From a virus, in IMG/VR virus record IMGVR_UViG_3300023199_000083, positions 1 to 62,516 of that record: DNA of 62,516 bases. One strand, 5' to 3'. Below are positions 17,468 through 26,027 of this stretch, piece after piece. Below the pieces are notes generated by a model. The model did no database searches and was not told where the DNA came from. It saw only the letters and a list, made by a program, of their open reading frames with translations. The position numbers and the translations under genes are program-made. How positions within the stretch are numbered: position 1 is the stretch's first letter; each line of letters begins with the position of its first letter.

Positions 17468-19273
17468 CTAAACGACCGCTTGATAGTCCGGCGTATTCGG
17501 CCTCTTCTGATTCGTCGGCGGCAACCCCTTGGCTATCGCCGGCAGGTCCTTGAACATCGGCGCAAGCCCGGCCGGGTACTGGTCCCCGCTCCGAACTGCC
17601 CGGTCAAGTGCATACGTGCCGTCAAAGTGTATCCCATACAGCACCGCTCTACCATCCGCCGACAGCACCGGGTCGTTCAGGACCGGCTCATGGCGCAATG
17701 GCCGAGTCGTGATCCCATTTAAGTCTGTAAACGTTTCGAATCCCGGTATTTCCGGCCATTCGTTGACCCGCTCCGCCTCAAGCGAGATATCCCGCAGCGT
17801 CATCGGCCGAAACATCTCAATTTGTACCGACTCCACGCCCGAAGCACCAGCCGCGACCGGCAGGTGGGCGATCCCGGACTTGTTCCGAAGCGTGGTCGTC
17901 ACGTCGTAGCGGAGATAGCCCGTCCCCTCGGTCCTGTTTTCGAACGGCATCGACACCTGGTAATCCAGTTCGTCCTCGTATCCCGGAACGTCTTTTCGAT
18001 CGCCCTTGGTGTCGCCCTCTTCAATCTCCTCTGTGGGGGGAAACTCAATTACCGGCCCCATCGGGCGCGAATACAGATCGAACGGACCACACGAATCTTG
18101 GTACAGCACATGCCGAAATATCCCTCGAAGACCCGCCGTGAAGAACGGAGCCACAAACGTATTGACGATTGGAAGCGGAGGATTCTCTGCGAACGTTAAC
18201 TGGTCCTCATCTCCCGCCTGCGGCGCGGTTCCGGCCCATATGGATCCGTCTGTATGCTTTATCGTTGCCGACGCATACGCAACCGTGTCATGCAGGTCTT
18301 CGCCGATCTCCGCATGTTGCACGAAATTCCGGTTGGTGAACAGGAATATCCGCGTCAGATGCAATCGCATTTCCAGAATTTGGTACGCCAACGACGCCAG
18401 TCGCGACTTCGACTCTTGGGGGTTTCCTTCCACGCGGACATTGACGGTGCTTTCCGCCAGCGCGCTGTGAGGCTGCGGAAACACAATCTTGTGCGATGCC
18501 GTCCACTTGAGCGCTGGCAGCGGTGGGTAGACGGCAACCTGCCTGTCTTCGAACGTGAAGTCCAGTGTTAGGCCATCTTCACTCTCTTCTGCGCTGTAAT
18601 TATAACGCTTAAACCCGAACGTTAATGGCGGGATGAACCATTCTTTGAAGGAGTGGACGCCCACGTCTGGACTTGCTACGCGCAAGCGGCCTCGGTATCG
18701 TCGAGTCGTGAACCAGCGTTCGTCCAGCGTCTCCGCTTGCCACATCTTTAATGACAAGATATCTGGACTCGTTCTCCCACCACCCGCGCCGCAATCCAGC
18801 GGCCTCACAAACTCAATATTAAACTGTATCCGCGCCGACTTGTCATTTACAAAATGGAGCAGTCGCGGGCTTGGCTTCGGGCCGTTGTCAATGTCCATTG
18901 ACGGACGATTTACAGAAGTGGTGCGCATTATCTTTTTTCCAGCCGCCTCCAGTACAGTGGTGCTGTTAATGCGCATCTGAAAATGGCCTTGCGGCTCACT
19001 AAGAGATGCCAGAAGGCGACTAGCCCATCCGGAGCCTTGCGAGTTCAGTGTATCGCCCACGACCCTAATCCCAAGTCGCTCATGGTCCGCCGGCTCGACT
19101 TTATTACTCGCGTAAATGATCCCATGCGCACTGAGAGTTGTTTTCAGGGCCATAGGATTCGCTTTCGATGCGTCCATGATCGGCTCTTGAACGATCGACT
19201 CGATCATTACATTGTGGATGCGCACTGTGTCGCTCGAGCTGGGTCCAGCGCGATACACGATTTCTGTTGCCAC
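17468..19273 (-). CDS. Tail protein downstream of tape measure
   Basis: 601 residues from GTG 19273 with AGAGG upstream, directly after the tape-measure stop; a longer ORF to 19441 would overlap that gene heavily. Beta-rich sequence with YRAGPSSSDTVRIHNVMIES at the N-terminus. Part of it (RINSTTVLEAAGKKIMR) is encoded by a 69-bp segment that recurs at 31770-31838, where it codes for an unrelated peptide from the other strand. Probably distal tail or baseplate. Confidence 0.65.
   Translation of the reverse strand: MATEIVYRAGPSSSDTVRIHNVMIESIVQEPIMDASKANPMALKTTLSAHGIIYASNKVEPADHERLGIRVVGDTLNSQGSGWASRLLASLSEPQGHFQMRINSTTVLEAAGKKIMRTTSVNRPSMDIDNGPKPSPRLLHFVNDKSARIQFNIEFVRPLDCGAGGGRTSPDILSLKMWQAETLDERWFTTRRYRGRLRVASPDVGVHSFKEWFIPPLTFGFKRYNYSAEESEDGLTLDFTFEDRQVAVYPPLPALKWTASHKIVFPQPHSALAESTVNVRVEGNPQESKSRLASLAYQILEMRLHLTRIFLFTNRNFVQHAEIGEDLHDTVAYASATIKHTDGSIWAGTAPQAGDEDQLTFAENPPLPIVNTFVAPFFTAGLRGIFRHVLYQDSCGPFDLYSRPMGPVIEFPPTEEIEEGDTKGDRKDVPGYEDELDYQVSMPFENRTEGTGYLRYDVTTTLRNKSGIAHLPVAAGASGVESVQIEMFRPMTLRDISLEAERVNEWPEIPGFETFTDLNGITTRPLRHEPVLNDPVLSADGRAVLYGIHFDGTYALDRAVRSGDQYPAGLAPMFKDLPAIAKGLPPTNQKRPNTPDYQAVV
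18922..18990. repeat. 69-bp repeat, copy 1
   Basis: Matches 31770-31838 in the same orientation with two A/C differences. Here it is inside the - strand tail gene, while copy 2 is coding on the + strand. Confidence 0.9.
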
Positions 19274-19275
19274 AA

Positions 19276-20502
19276 CTACGGACCTCTTCTGTTTCGAGGA
19301 ACAAACTGCTGGCCATTTTGCCGCCAATCCCGCTCTTGCTCCATAGTGGCCCTCGCAAGCGTAGCCCCAAGGTCCCGAAATGCCGCATTGACATTTGCAT
19401 CGGCTGGCCGCCCCACGCCGGGGATTCGTTCTATCAGCCACGCTAAGGCCCTGACATGCGGAATAAGCTCAACTATCTTGATCGCGACAGTGCCCAAATC
19501 CGCCAGCCTGGCCACTGCAACGTTCATAACGCCCTCGAACCGGTTCTGCCATGGCTGCACTGAGTCTCGCAAGTCGTCCAAAGATTCCTGGCGATCGCGA
19601 ACGGTGTGTCCTATCTGCTCGCCGGTTCTAACATTCCGCTCGATGGATCTATACTCGCTTTGCAAATAAGCGACACCTATCTCCGCGTTGAACTTCACCA
19701 AGTGTTTGTGTGACTTTTCTAATTCCTCGCCCCATCGCCTGATAATGAATGGCATTTCGAACGGCAGCTTTGCCTGGTCGACGACTGCGCGGGCTCGCGC
19801 GAACGGGTTCGGCGAAACAAGCGCCTGGCCCGTATTCCTTACAACGCGCCGGGCAACACCCTTCCCCTCGCTAAATACTTGAGACCCGGCAGGGCTAAGG
19901 GACTGTATAACGGACGCCCGCGTTTCATCCTGCCTGGCGCCGCGCCTGCGTCCCGCGACCGTTGCCGCTGTGAATACAAAAAAGTCGGCGATCTTGTTTA
20001 GTACAATGCCCTCGATTCGCCTGCCTATCTGCTCGCCGATCCGGTCACCACCGCCGCCACCGCCGCCACCACCACCGGACCCTCCTCCGAATGAGCCGCC
20101 GCCACCACCACCGCCACCGCCTCCCATGCCCCCGCCGCTGGCGCCTCCCCCAATACCACTCAGCGCATCGCGCAGCGCTGCGCCAAATCCACCTCCGGGT
20201 TGCGGTGCCGATGATGTCTCGCGGCCGCCCCGGACGTATTCGGCTTCAACTACGTCGTCGGAGCCACGTCCTCTCCCTCCCGATCCGAATATGGCACTGG
20301 CAACGTCGACGGATGTTTGAACAAACTCTGCTGTTGACCTGCCAGAGGACCGGGCTACTTGCCCTGAAGCCCCTGCCGCGCCGCTTCTGGCGCCAGCACT
20401 TGCGCCTGCGCGAGCGCCGACGCTTGCCGCAGTTCGCGCGCCAGCCCCGCCAAGCAGCCTGCCGAGCGACCCAAGAAGTGCCCCTGCCAATGGTGCAGCC
20501 AT
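19276..20502 (-). CDS. Short tape-measure-like tail protein
   Basis: 408 residues. Ala/Gly-rich N-terminus with hydrophobic helix, a Gly-Ser linker about 30 residues long (encoded at 20040-20160), then long amphipathic helices (KSHKHLVKFNAEIGVAYLQ; RTGEQIGHTVRDRQESLDD) and hydrophobic segments. It follows the frameshifted tail chaperone, the standard tape-measure position. At about 1.5 angstrom per residue it would set a tail near 60 nm (inference). Confidence 0.6.
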   Translation of the reverse strand: MAAPLAGALLGSLGRLLGGAGARTAASVGARAGASAGARSGAAGASGQVARSSGRSTAEFVQTSVDVASAIFGSGGRGRGSDDVVEAEYVRGGRETSSAPQPGGGFGAALRDALSGIGGGASGGGMGGGGGGGGGGSFGGGSGGGGGGGGGGDRIGEQIGRRIEGIVLNKIADFFVFTAATVAGRRRGARQDETRASVIQSLSPAGSQVFSEGKGVARRVVRNTGQALVSPNPFARARAVVDQAKLPFEMPFIIRRWGEELEKSHKHLVKFNAEIGVAYLQSEYRSIERNVRTGEQIGHTVRDRQESLDDLRDSVQPWQNRFEGVMNVAVARLADLGTVAIKIVELIPHVRALAWLIERIPGVGRPADANVNAAFRDLGATLARATMEQERDWRQNGQQFVPRNRRGP

Positions 20503-20504
20503 GT

Positions 20505-20794
20505 CTAGCCCTCCGATCCAAAATCAAACTTTGGCCGCGACGCTTCCAGTTCGTCCTGGTGAGCGCGCCACAGGCCGTCGGCGATCTCCGGGTCTTCGTG
20601 GATACTTCTGAACCAGGCGCGGCCTAGCTCCCCGGTCATCCCCGCGTGAACTCCTCGTTGGTAGGTGCTGATTCGCAGGGCGTTGACGAAGTCGGCGTTG
20701 AGGACGAGTCCGACTCGGGTGATGGGGCTGATTTTGTCGAGGATTCCGGTTCCAAACGTGGCGACCGCTTCGGCTGCGGGCCTAGTTTTTTTTT
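20505..20794 (-). CDS. Tail chaperone frameshift extension (-1 frame)
   Basis: The A-run at 20786-20794 (nine A on the coding strand, GTT AAA AAA AAA C) allows a -1 slip. The -1 frame then runs open for 93 codons (TRPAAEAVATFGTGILDKIS, later AWFRSIHEDPEIADGLWRAH) and stops at 20505, just before the tape-measure ATG at 20502. This is the arrangement of lambda gpG/gpGT. The 0-frame continuation is low-complexity Ser/Pro/Glu. Confidence 0.8.
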
Positions 20795-21148
20795 AACCCA
20801 TTCCATGTACGCCAAGTACTCCATCAAGACCGCTCGGACCTCCATCATCGTCAGCCCACGGCCTTTATGGTCCACTTCCGGGATGCCGAACACTTCTCGG
20901 CCAAGTCGCACAGTATCCGCCAGTGCTTCGTCGCGGTCCGTGTCGGGAAGGTGTTCCGCAGCTGCTACACGCTCGCAAGCGTAAAGATCGATCTCTTTGT
21001 GGTTCATTATCTCGAACCATACCGCGAGCGGGTCGATGCAGCGATACCGCACCCCGTCATGGTACCAGAACAGCCACGACTTACGCCGCCTGTTCAGTTC
21101 GAATTTCAACCGCCGCCATAATCTCAGCATCACCGCCACCCCAGACAA
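20636..21148 (-). CDS. Tail assembly chaperone (0-frame product)
   Basis: 170 residues. The first 121 are shared with the frameshift product and include FWYHDGVRYRCIDPLAVWFE and RGLTMMEVRAVLMEYLAYM. After VKKK the 0-frame gives a Ser/Pro/Glu-rich tail. It lies between the tail tube and tape measure genes. Known family role: the short form and the frameshifted long form coat the tape measure during tail assembly. Confidence 0.75.
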   Translation of the reverse strand: MSGVAVMLRLWRRLKFELNRRRKSWLFWYHDGVRYRCIDPLAVWFEIMNHKEIDLYACERVAAAEHLPDTDRDEALADTVRLGREVFGIPEVDHKGRGLTMMEVRAVLMEYLAYMEWVKKKLGPQPKRSPRLEPESSTKSAPSPESDSSSTPTSSTPCESAPTNEEFTRG

Positions 21149-21673
21149 CTAACTTGAAGAGTCCTCATCCCACTCAAACAATTCGAGTTTATCGGCATTG
21201 TCTCCGGTACCCGGACGCCGCAACCAGCACTCGAACCCTAGCCGGTAGAACCGCGCTCGAGTCCCGCTGTTGTACTCGATCGCCTGGCGAATAAAGCACG
21301 TGTGAAACGTCTTCTTCTCCTTGCCGCCGTTCAGGCGAATCGCCATTGCGATGCCTTCCTGCACGATGAGTCTTCCAAACTCAGGCACCGTTCCAACCGC
21401 GATCGTCGCATCGTCGGTGAACGTCTTGAGCTGGTCGAGCTGGTCTTTCTCGTACTTGGTCAAGTCCAGGTTCAGGTTCGCGATCGCACCTAGAAACTGT
21501 GTGTCGCTCGGAACGCCTCGCTCGCCACCGCGATCGTCCGTCGCAATATCGAAATAACGTGGCTCGATCCGTACCGGAACCCCATCGCGAGTGAACCCGA
21601 TTGGATCGAACGCCCCCCCGGATTTTTGTATCTCGACGAAAACCGGGCCCTCGTAATAATGGGCAATGGCCAT
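21149..21673 (-). CDS. Major tail tube-like protein
   Basis: 174 residues of beta-rich sequence (GPVFVEIQKSGGAFDPIGFT; VPVRIEPRYFDIATDDRGG) with a central NLNLDLTKYEKDQLDQL, resembling siphovirus tail tube subunits. It immediately precedes the tail chaperone gene. The C-terminus is EWDEDSSS, an acidic Ser tail shared with other virion proteins in this operon. Confidence 0.68.
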   Translation of the reverse strand: MAIAHYYEGPVFVEIQKSGGAFDPIGFTRDGVPVRIEPRYFDIATDDRGGERGVPSDTQFLGAIANLNLDLTKYEKDQLDQLKTFTDDATIAVGTVPEFGRLIVQEGIAMAIRLNGGKEKKTFHTCFIRQAIEYNSGTRARFYRLGFECWLRRPGTGDNADKLELFEWDEDSSS

Positions 21674-21676
21674 CGA

Positions 21677-22189
21677 TCAGCCCCCCTTCACTATTCTGCG
21701 CATGGGATAGAACCGTCCCCGCGCCTTGTCCACGAACATGTTCATCCGGTCGATATGGATCGCCGACATTGTTTCCGCACTGGCATGTCCAGCCTTCTGC
21801 ACCTTGGCCACTTCGAATATCCGCTGCCCGGTCCGAATCAGTTCCAGCGCTTCGTCGTGCGACCGTTTCGCCTCGTCTCGCACTCGCTCGTATTCGTCCG
21901 ACCACGGCTTGCGAGCCCACAGCTTCCAGAACGCTACTCGGCACGTCAGGTCCGCCAAGTACGCTTGCGATTCGCCCGTCAGTTCTTCCAGGTCCTCGCG
22001 CGTGTACATGTTCGCCCGAAGCGTTGCGGCCACTACCTCGCCAGTCGCCGAGTCCAGGGCCGCCTTGATCTTGACGTTGTTGGACAGGTACTCTTCGGGG
22101 ATAAAGTTCCCGTCGTCCGCCACCAGGTTGCTCAATGTGCGGGCGTCGTAGCGGTTGATCAGGTCGGTTGCGGTTGCAAATGCTGCCAT
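21677..22189 (-). CDS. Head-tail connector-like protein (DUF1320/gp36 type)
   Basis: 170 residues from ATG 22189, chosen over the 22255 ORF start because AAFATATDLINRYDARTLSN is the usual start of this connector family. Mostly helical with QAYLADLTCRVAFWKLWARK. It lies between capsid and tail tube genes, where head-completion proteins sit. Confidence 0.6.
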   Translation of the reverse strand: MAAFATATDLINRYDARTLSNLVADDGNFIPEEYLSNNVKIKAALDSATGEVVAATLRANMYTREDLEELTGESQAYLADLTCRVAFWKLWARKPWSDEYERVRDEAKRSHDEALELIRTGQRIFEVAKVQKAGHASAETMSAIHIDRMNMFVDKARGRFYPMRRIVKGG

Positions 22190-22205
22190 GGTCACTTTGT
22201 AGTAA

Positions 22206-22244
22206 AAAGACCGCTGCCGCACGGGGGCGCGACAGCGGTCCAGA
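22206..22244 (-). terminator. Rho-independent terminator after capsid gene
   Basis: Read on the - strand: GACCGCTG, loop, CAGCGGTC followed by TTTTT. It lies between the capsid stop (22285) and the connector start (22189). Confidence 0.75.
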
Positions 22245-22284
22245 GGCGGCGGCACCTCTCCAACACAGTTGGGGCTCCTGTCGC

Positions 22285-23346
22285 TTAGGCCGCGCTACTC
22301 GACGAACTCAACGGGTTCTTGATGAGTGCGCCGGCCAGCGGTGCCGTCAGGACCGGAGCGAAGTCGTCCACGACCCGAGTCCATTCCAAGCGGTTGTCCG
22401 TGTCGTGCTTGGATTCGACCGTCAGTTCTTCTTTCATAAACAGCGTGGCCGTCGAGAACGACGGGGCTCCGTCGATCCCTTCCAAGCCGCCGGGACGCGA
22501 CAGCATTAAAATCACATCGTCGCCCAGCACGTAGTTTTTCTGCACCGTCGAGGCACCTTTTCGCGTCGGTACCCGAACGGCATCTTCGACCACGATCCGG
22601 TAGTCGTACAGGGTTTCCGGGAAGCCGAACTGGGCGAGCGGGCCGAGGTTGCCCACCAACGTTTCTTTCGCCGCGGGCGATTGCTTTAAGTAGTCACGAA
22701 GTTCTTGCGTGACCGACAGCTGCCGAGCCACGGTAGGATTCATCACGACGACCAGCTGATGTCCCTTGACCGATCCGAGCGTTTGCAGCTTGATCTGGTC
22801 GGCCATGTGGTCCAGCGCTCGCTTGATGTCGGACCGATTCACCGTCGATTCGTCAAGGAACCCGGTCACGCCTTCGATATCGACCACGTCCTCCACGTGC
22901 CCGGTCGGATACGCCGACTCATTCAGCAGCACATTCAAGGTCCGCATCGTCCGCAACGTCATAGCCACCTGCGCGTTATGGCGCGACGCCTGGGCGAGTA
23001 GCGGCCAATCGGCCTGTTCCGGCGCTTCCTGCGGGTAGCTGTCCGTCGGCGCAAATCGCTGCGTCTTGTACGGCTTGAACTCGAACGACTCGCGATGACC
23101 CTTGCCGCTGGGCGCCGGGTCGCCATAGGGCCAGGCGTAATCGGCACCATCATCGGCCAGAACGCGGCCCGCCTGTTCGATCGTCATTTCAATGTAGAGG
23201 CCGACGTTTTTGTCGACCTTTACATACTGGACATAGCCGGGCAGCGCGAACTCGCGCGGGTTCCGGCTAAAGTCGATCACCAGGTTGTTTGTCGCGTCCG
23301 TATTCGGAACGAACGTGTTATAACCTGAAGGGAACATTTTCGGCAT
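22285..23346 (-). CDS. Major capsid protein
   Basis: 353 residues. Position after protease/scaffold and decoration genes and flanking by strong terminators fit a highly expressed capsid gene. The sequence has capsid-like parts (GHQLVVVMNPTVARQLSVT; FGFPETLYDYRIVVEDAVR; KNYVLGDDVILML; PSFSTATLFMKEEL) of the HK97-like fold typical of such phages. The C-terminus is NPLSSSSSAA. No N-terminal cleavage site is obvious. Confidence 0.75.
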   Translation of the reverse strand: MPKMFPSGYNTFVPNTDATNNLVIDFSRNPREFALPGYVQYVKVDKNVGLYIEMTIEQAGRVLADDGADYAWPYGDPAPSGKGHRESFEFKPYKTQRFAPTDSYPQEAPEQADWPLLAQASRHNAQVAMTLRTMRTLNVLLNESAYPTGHVEDVVDIEGVTGFLDESTVNRSDIKRALDHMADQIKLQTLGSVKGHQLVVVMNPTVARQLSVTQELRDYLKQSPAAKETLVGNLGPLAQFGFPETLYDYRIVVEDAVRVPTRKGASTVQKNYVLGDDVILMLSRPGGLEGIDGAPSFSTATLFMKEELTVESKHDTDNRLEWTRVVDDFAPVLTAPLAGALIKNPLSSSSSAA

Positions 23347-23401
23347 GGTTCTGGCCTCACTGTTAAATTGGCTCTGTCAGGGCCTTGTTATCACTCAGAG
23401 A

Positions 23402-23824
23402 TTAAGACGACGATTCTTCAGCGGGGATCACAAACGGCGGCATGACCCAGCCGTAAACCTTCTCCCCTTCCAATCCAGCGGTGAACGGCTTGAAGAACGC
23501 GATTTCGCCAGCGTCGGCCACCACGCCTTTTCCTGCCGCGTCCGGGCGGAGGAACTGGCCCGCATCGCAGCCGCCCGACCCAAGCTCCAGAATGGCGTTC
23601 GACCCGAAGAAGCGAACCTCGTTCGTTTCGCCTTCCTCGCCCGCCAAGTTGGAAGTGTTCTGCGGCAGTGGCGCGGCGCCCGAGCCTTCGCCCGTAACGC
23701 CGACCACGTGCATCGAGTTAGCAGTCGCCTGAACCAGCTCGTGGTCCTCGGAGGTTGACTGCTCAACAAATCGAGACGGATTGACATCCCCCCCAAAATG
23801 GAAATTCATCGGATCAAAGGTCAT
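23402..23824 (-). CDS. Capsid decoration-like protein
   Basis: 140 residues from ATG 23824 (TFDPMNFHFGGDVNPSRFVE). Small, beta-rich, Gly/Ala-containing (GVTGEGSGAAPLPQN; AFFKPFTAGLEGEKVYGW), immediately before the capsid gene, like head-decoration proteins. Ends IPAEESSS. A terminator lies directly upstream at 23841-23880. Confidence 0.55.
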   Translation of the reverse strand: MTFDPMNFHFGGDVNPSRFVEQSTSEDHELVQATANSMHVVGVTGEGSGAAPLPQNTSNLAGEEGETNEVRFFGSNAILELGSGGCDAGQFLRPDAAGKGVVADAGEIAFFKPFTAGLEGEKVYGWVMPPFVIPAEESSS

Positions 23825-23840
23825 GGTCTGTCTCCACTGC

Positions 23841-23880
23841 AAAAAAAAGAGCCGGCCTCGCTATTAGCGAAACCGGCTCG
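23841..23880 (-). terminator. Rho-independent terminator before decoration gene
   Basis: On the - strand GAGCCGG, 17-nt loop, CCGGCTC, then eight T. It would reduce read-through from the protease gene into decoration and capsid genes, or define a processed message. Confidence 0.8.
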
Positions 23881-23914
23881 ATGATCTCGACACCGCTATG
23901 TCAGCTTGGTGGCC

Positions 23915-25471
23915 TTACACCGCCCCGTTCTTCTCCGGAACAAACGTGTCCGTATCGTTTTCCAGCATGTGGCCGAGCACGTCTTTGTACTCGACGCTGT
24001 GGCCCTGCTCTCGCAGCCGAAGCGTCCGCTCACGCGCCGCTTTGCTGTACCGCTCACGCTTTTCGTCCGACACCTTGCGAGCGGGGATTTCGCTCTTGGC
24101 GTAGCGGGCGACGGCGCTAATCGCCGGACTTCCGACACGCTCGTACCGTACTCGAATCCGGTCCAGGTGCTTGTCGAACAACTCGTCCGTAAAGTCGCCG
24201 CAAAACTCCATTTCCTCGTCCGCGTCCAGCATGTAACCTTCTTGCGAGGACAGCTCGGTCAGCGCTGCGTGCCGTTTGGCGTACCGCGCCTTCCGCTGCT
24301 CTTCGACGTTCTGCTCCTTGATCTCATCCACGACCTTTTTCAAGTCGCGATGGTCACGCTCCAGCTTGGCGTACCGCGACTTGAGCTCATCGCGCTCTTT
24401 GCGGTACTTGTTCGCCGAACTCGGTTCCGGCTCTCTGCCCTCCTCTTCACCGAGCCAGTTTTCGAAACACTGTGCGTATTGGCGGCGAGTGGCGTCGTCT
24501 GCGTGGTGCTTCATGTATCGCTGCACTTGGCGCAAGTCGTCCTCGTCGAACTTCGCCATATAGTCGCGCGCACCATCGCAATCGAAGTCATCACCCTTGG
24601 CATACCGCTTCATAAAACGGGACGCGACGCCTTGCGGGAACGCCATGTCTTCGTCACCCAGCGGCGGGCCAACGTCAGGGATCGTCGGTTCGTTCATAAG
24701 ATCAGCTCCTTCGCCTGGCGGCTCGGGGGTTAAGTGGACATTCGATTCATCGATCCACGCCATGATCGACGGCTTAAGCGCTTCAAGCAACTGTTGCAGC
24801 TGCTCCGGCGTGAATCGGTCTTTACTCGGCTCCTTCGCCAACTGGTCCGGATGCGCCGGCTCATCGTCTCCGCCGACCAGGCCGGGGATGTGCGTATTCA
24901 TTCCCGACGCAAACGCGCCGTCCCATTGGTACCGCAGCTTCTCGACGCCTTCGGGAGGCTTCTTGCTGTATCGATGGTATCGGATTAAGCCCAGGTCCTG
25001 CCTCGGCGTCTGCGCGCCAAGCAGTGCGATCGGGTCAATCCATCGGTCTTCCGGCTTCTTTTCCGGCCAGATTTCGACGCTGCGCCGGGGCCGAGCCTTG
25101 AATATTTTGTGGTGGTCTTTGGGTATACGGAACCGGGCGAAGATGCACGGCTGCTTTGATCGCTTGCCGACCTTGCCCATACGGAACGGGCCAGCGTACC
25201 CGATAATCGGCGGGTCCTTATCCGGGTCCCCATCATCGCTCGTGTGCCATGCCACGATCGGCGTGTAATCGTCGGTGTCCTCGATCCGCCGGTTGTTATT
25301 CTCAGTGATCCGGGTCAACAGCTTTTCGTCGTAGTCCACACCGTCATCGTCGACATGCGCGCGAAGAACTGGCACGTCTTCGTAGACGTAAAATTCCTCG
25401 CCCGTTTCCGGGTCGACTTCCAGCCGCGGCGATCTCCGCTGACTGTCCTGTGTCTTGGTTGCTGTTTCCAT
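23915..25471 (-). CDS. Putative capsid protease/scaffold protein
   Basis: 518 residues. The N-terminal ~190 (VPVLRAHVDDDGVDYDEKLL; DYTPIVAWHTSD; IIGYAGPFRMGKVGK; RSVEIWPEK) resemble the N-terminal region of phage head-maturation protein of protease/scaffold type. The rest is charged, helical and coiled-coil (ERDHRDLKKVVDEIKEQNVE), as expected for a scaffold. It lies between portal and capsid genes. I cannot identify a catalytic Ser/His pair with certainty. Confidence 0.6.
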   Translation of the reverse strand: METATKTQDSQRRSPRLEVDPETGEEFYVYEDVPVLRAHVDDDGVDYDEKLLTRITENNNRRIEDTDDYTPIVAWHTSDDGDPDKDPPIIGYAGPFRMGKVGKRSKQPCIFARFRIPKDHHKIFKARPRRSVEIWPEKKPEDRWIDPIALLGAQTPRQDLGLIRYHRYSKKPPEGVEKLRYQWDGAFASGMNTHIPGLVGGDDEPAHPDQLAKEPSKDRFTPEQLQQLLEALKPSIMAWIDESNVHLTPEPPGEGADLMNEPTIPDVGPPLGDEDMAFPQGVASRFMKRYAKGDDFDCDGARDYMAKFDEDDLRQVQRYMKHHADDATRRQYAQCFENWLGEEEGREPEPSSANKYRKERDELKSRYAKLERDHRDLKKVVDEIKEQNVEEQRKARYAKRHAALTELSSQEGYMLDADEEMEFCGDFTDELFDKHLDRIRVRYERVGSPAISAVARYAKSEIPARKVSDEKRERYSKAARERTLRLREQGHSVEYKDVLGHMLENDTDTFVPEKNGAV

Positions 25472-25482
25472 TGTCCCTAAAA

Positions 25483-25528
25483 CAAAACAAGCCCTGCTGC
25501 CGGTTTGACAACAAGGCTTGGTTTTCTC
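25483..25528 (-). terminator. Terminator upstream of protease/scaffold gene
   Basis: On the - strand CAAGCC, loop, GGCTTG, then TTTTGTTTT. The + strand version ends GGTTTTC, so it could be bidirectional. A second strong hairpin without a T-tract (ACCGCAGCGG stem) follows at 25558-25590. Confidence 0.6.
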
Positions 25529-25557
25529 AACACCCTGATAACGCGTGCTTTAATGGG

Positions 25558-25591
25558 GCCGCTGCGGTGGACGGCTCCAGACCGCAGCGGA
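25558..25591. other. Ten-base-pair perfect hairpin, no T-tract
   Basis: CCGCTGCGGT and ACCGCAGCGG flank a 12-base loop between two - strand genes. It is not followed by T residues on either strand, so an RNA stabilising or processing element is more likely than a terminator. Confidence 0.45.
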
Positions 25592-25620
25592 AATAGGATA
25601 CGCAAGGAACATCAGCCTAG

Positions 25621-25863
25621 CTACATCCTGCGAGTATTAAACCCCCCTTTTTTTCCCGTGTCAATACCGTTCCAGTCGCTTTTTTTGTAGATTCGGCCAG
25701 CAATTCGGACGCTGACCACCTGCCCGGCCTCGATCCCCACATCGATCGGCAGGCTCCCGAAGTAGTCCGCGTCCAGTTGCGACAGGCGGCTTTGAGCCAG
25801 CGCCCAGCTGACAACTTCCCCAATATTTTGCGAGTTTTGTACCGCCGACGCTCGATTAGACAC
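25621..25863 (-). CDS. Small hypothetical protein
   Basis: 80 residues from GTG 25863 (TAGTG overlap with the preceding stop). Sequence NASAV-type N-terminus then QSRLSQLDADYFGSLPIDVG and AGQVVSVRIAGRIYKKSDW, a small beta/alpha protein. Lies between portal and protease genes; function unknown. Confidence 0.5.
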   Translation of the reverse strand: MSNRASAVQNSQNIGEVVSWALAQSRLSQLDADYFGSLPIDVGIEAGQVVSVRIAGRIYKKSDWNGIDTGKKGGFNTRRM

Positions 25864-26015
25864 TACCTGTCCCCCTGTCTCTCTGTCTCTAAATTTGCGA
25901 ATCCTGCCGCCACTATATCGAACACGTCCAGGTACGCATGTACCGCTTCCGCGCACGAGTTGGCGACCGCACCTTCAATCTCCGCCGGGTCAAACGAAAT
26001 GTCGGCTACACTCAC
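25863..26015 (-). CDS. Short hypothetical protein
   Basis: 50 residues from GTG 26015 with AAGGAG eight bases upstream: SVADISFDPAEIEGAVANSC and a helical remainder. It is coupled to the next gene by TAGTG. Too short for recognition; the good ribosome site and overlap are the evidence. Confidence 0.5.
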   Translation of the reverse strand: MSVADISFDPAEIEGAVANSCAEAVHAYLDVFDIVAAGFANLETERQGDR

Positions 26016-26027
26016 GATCCGTGCTCC

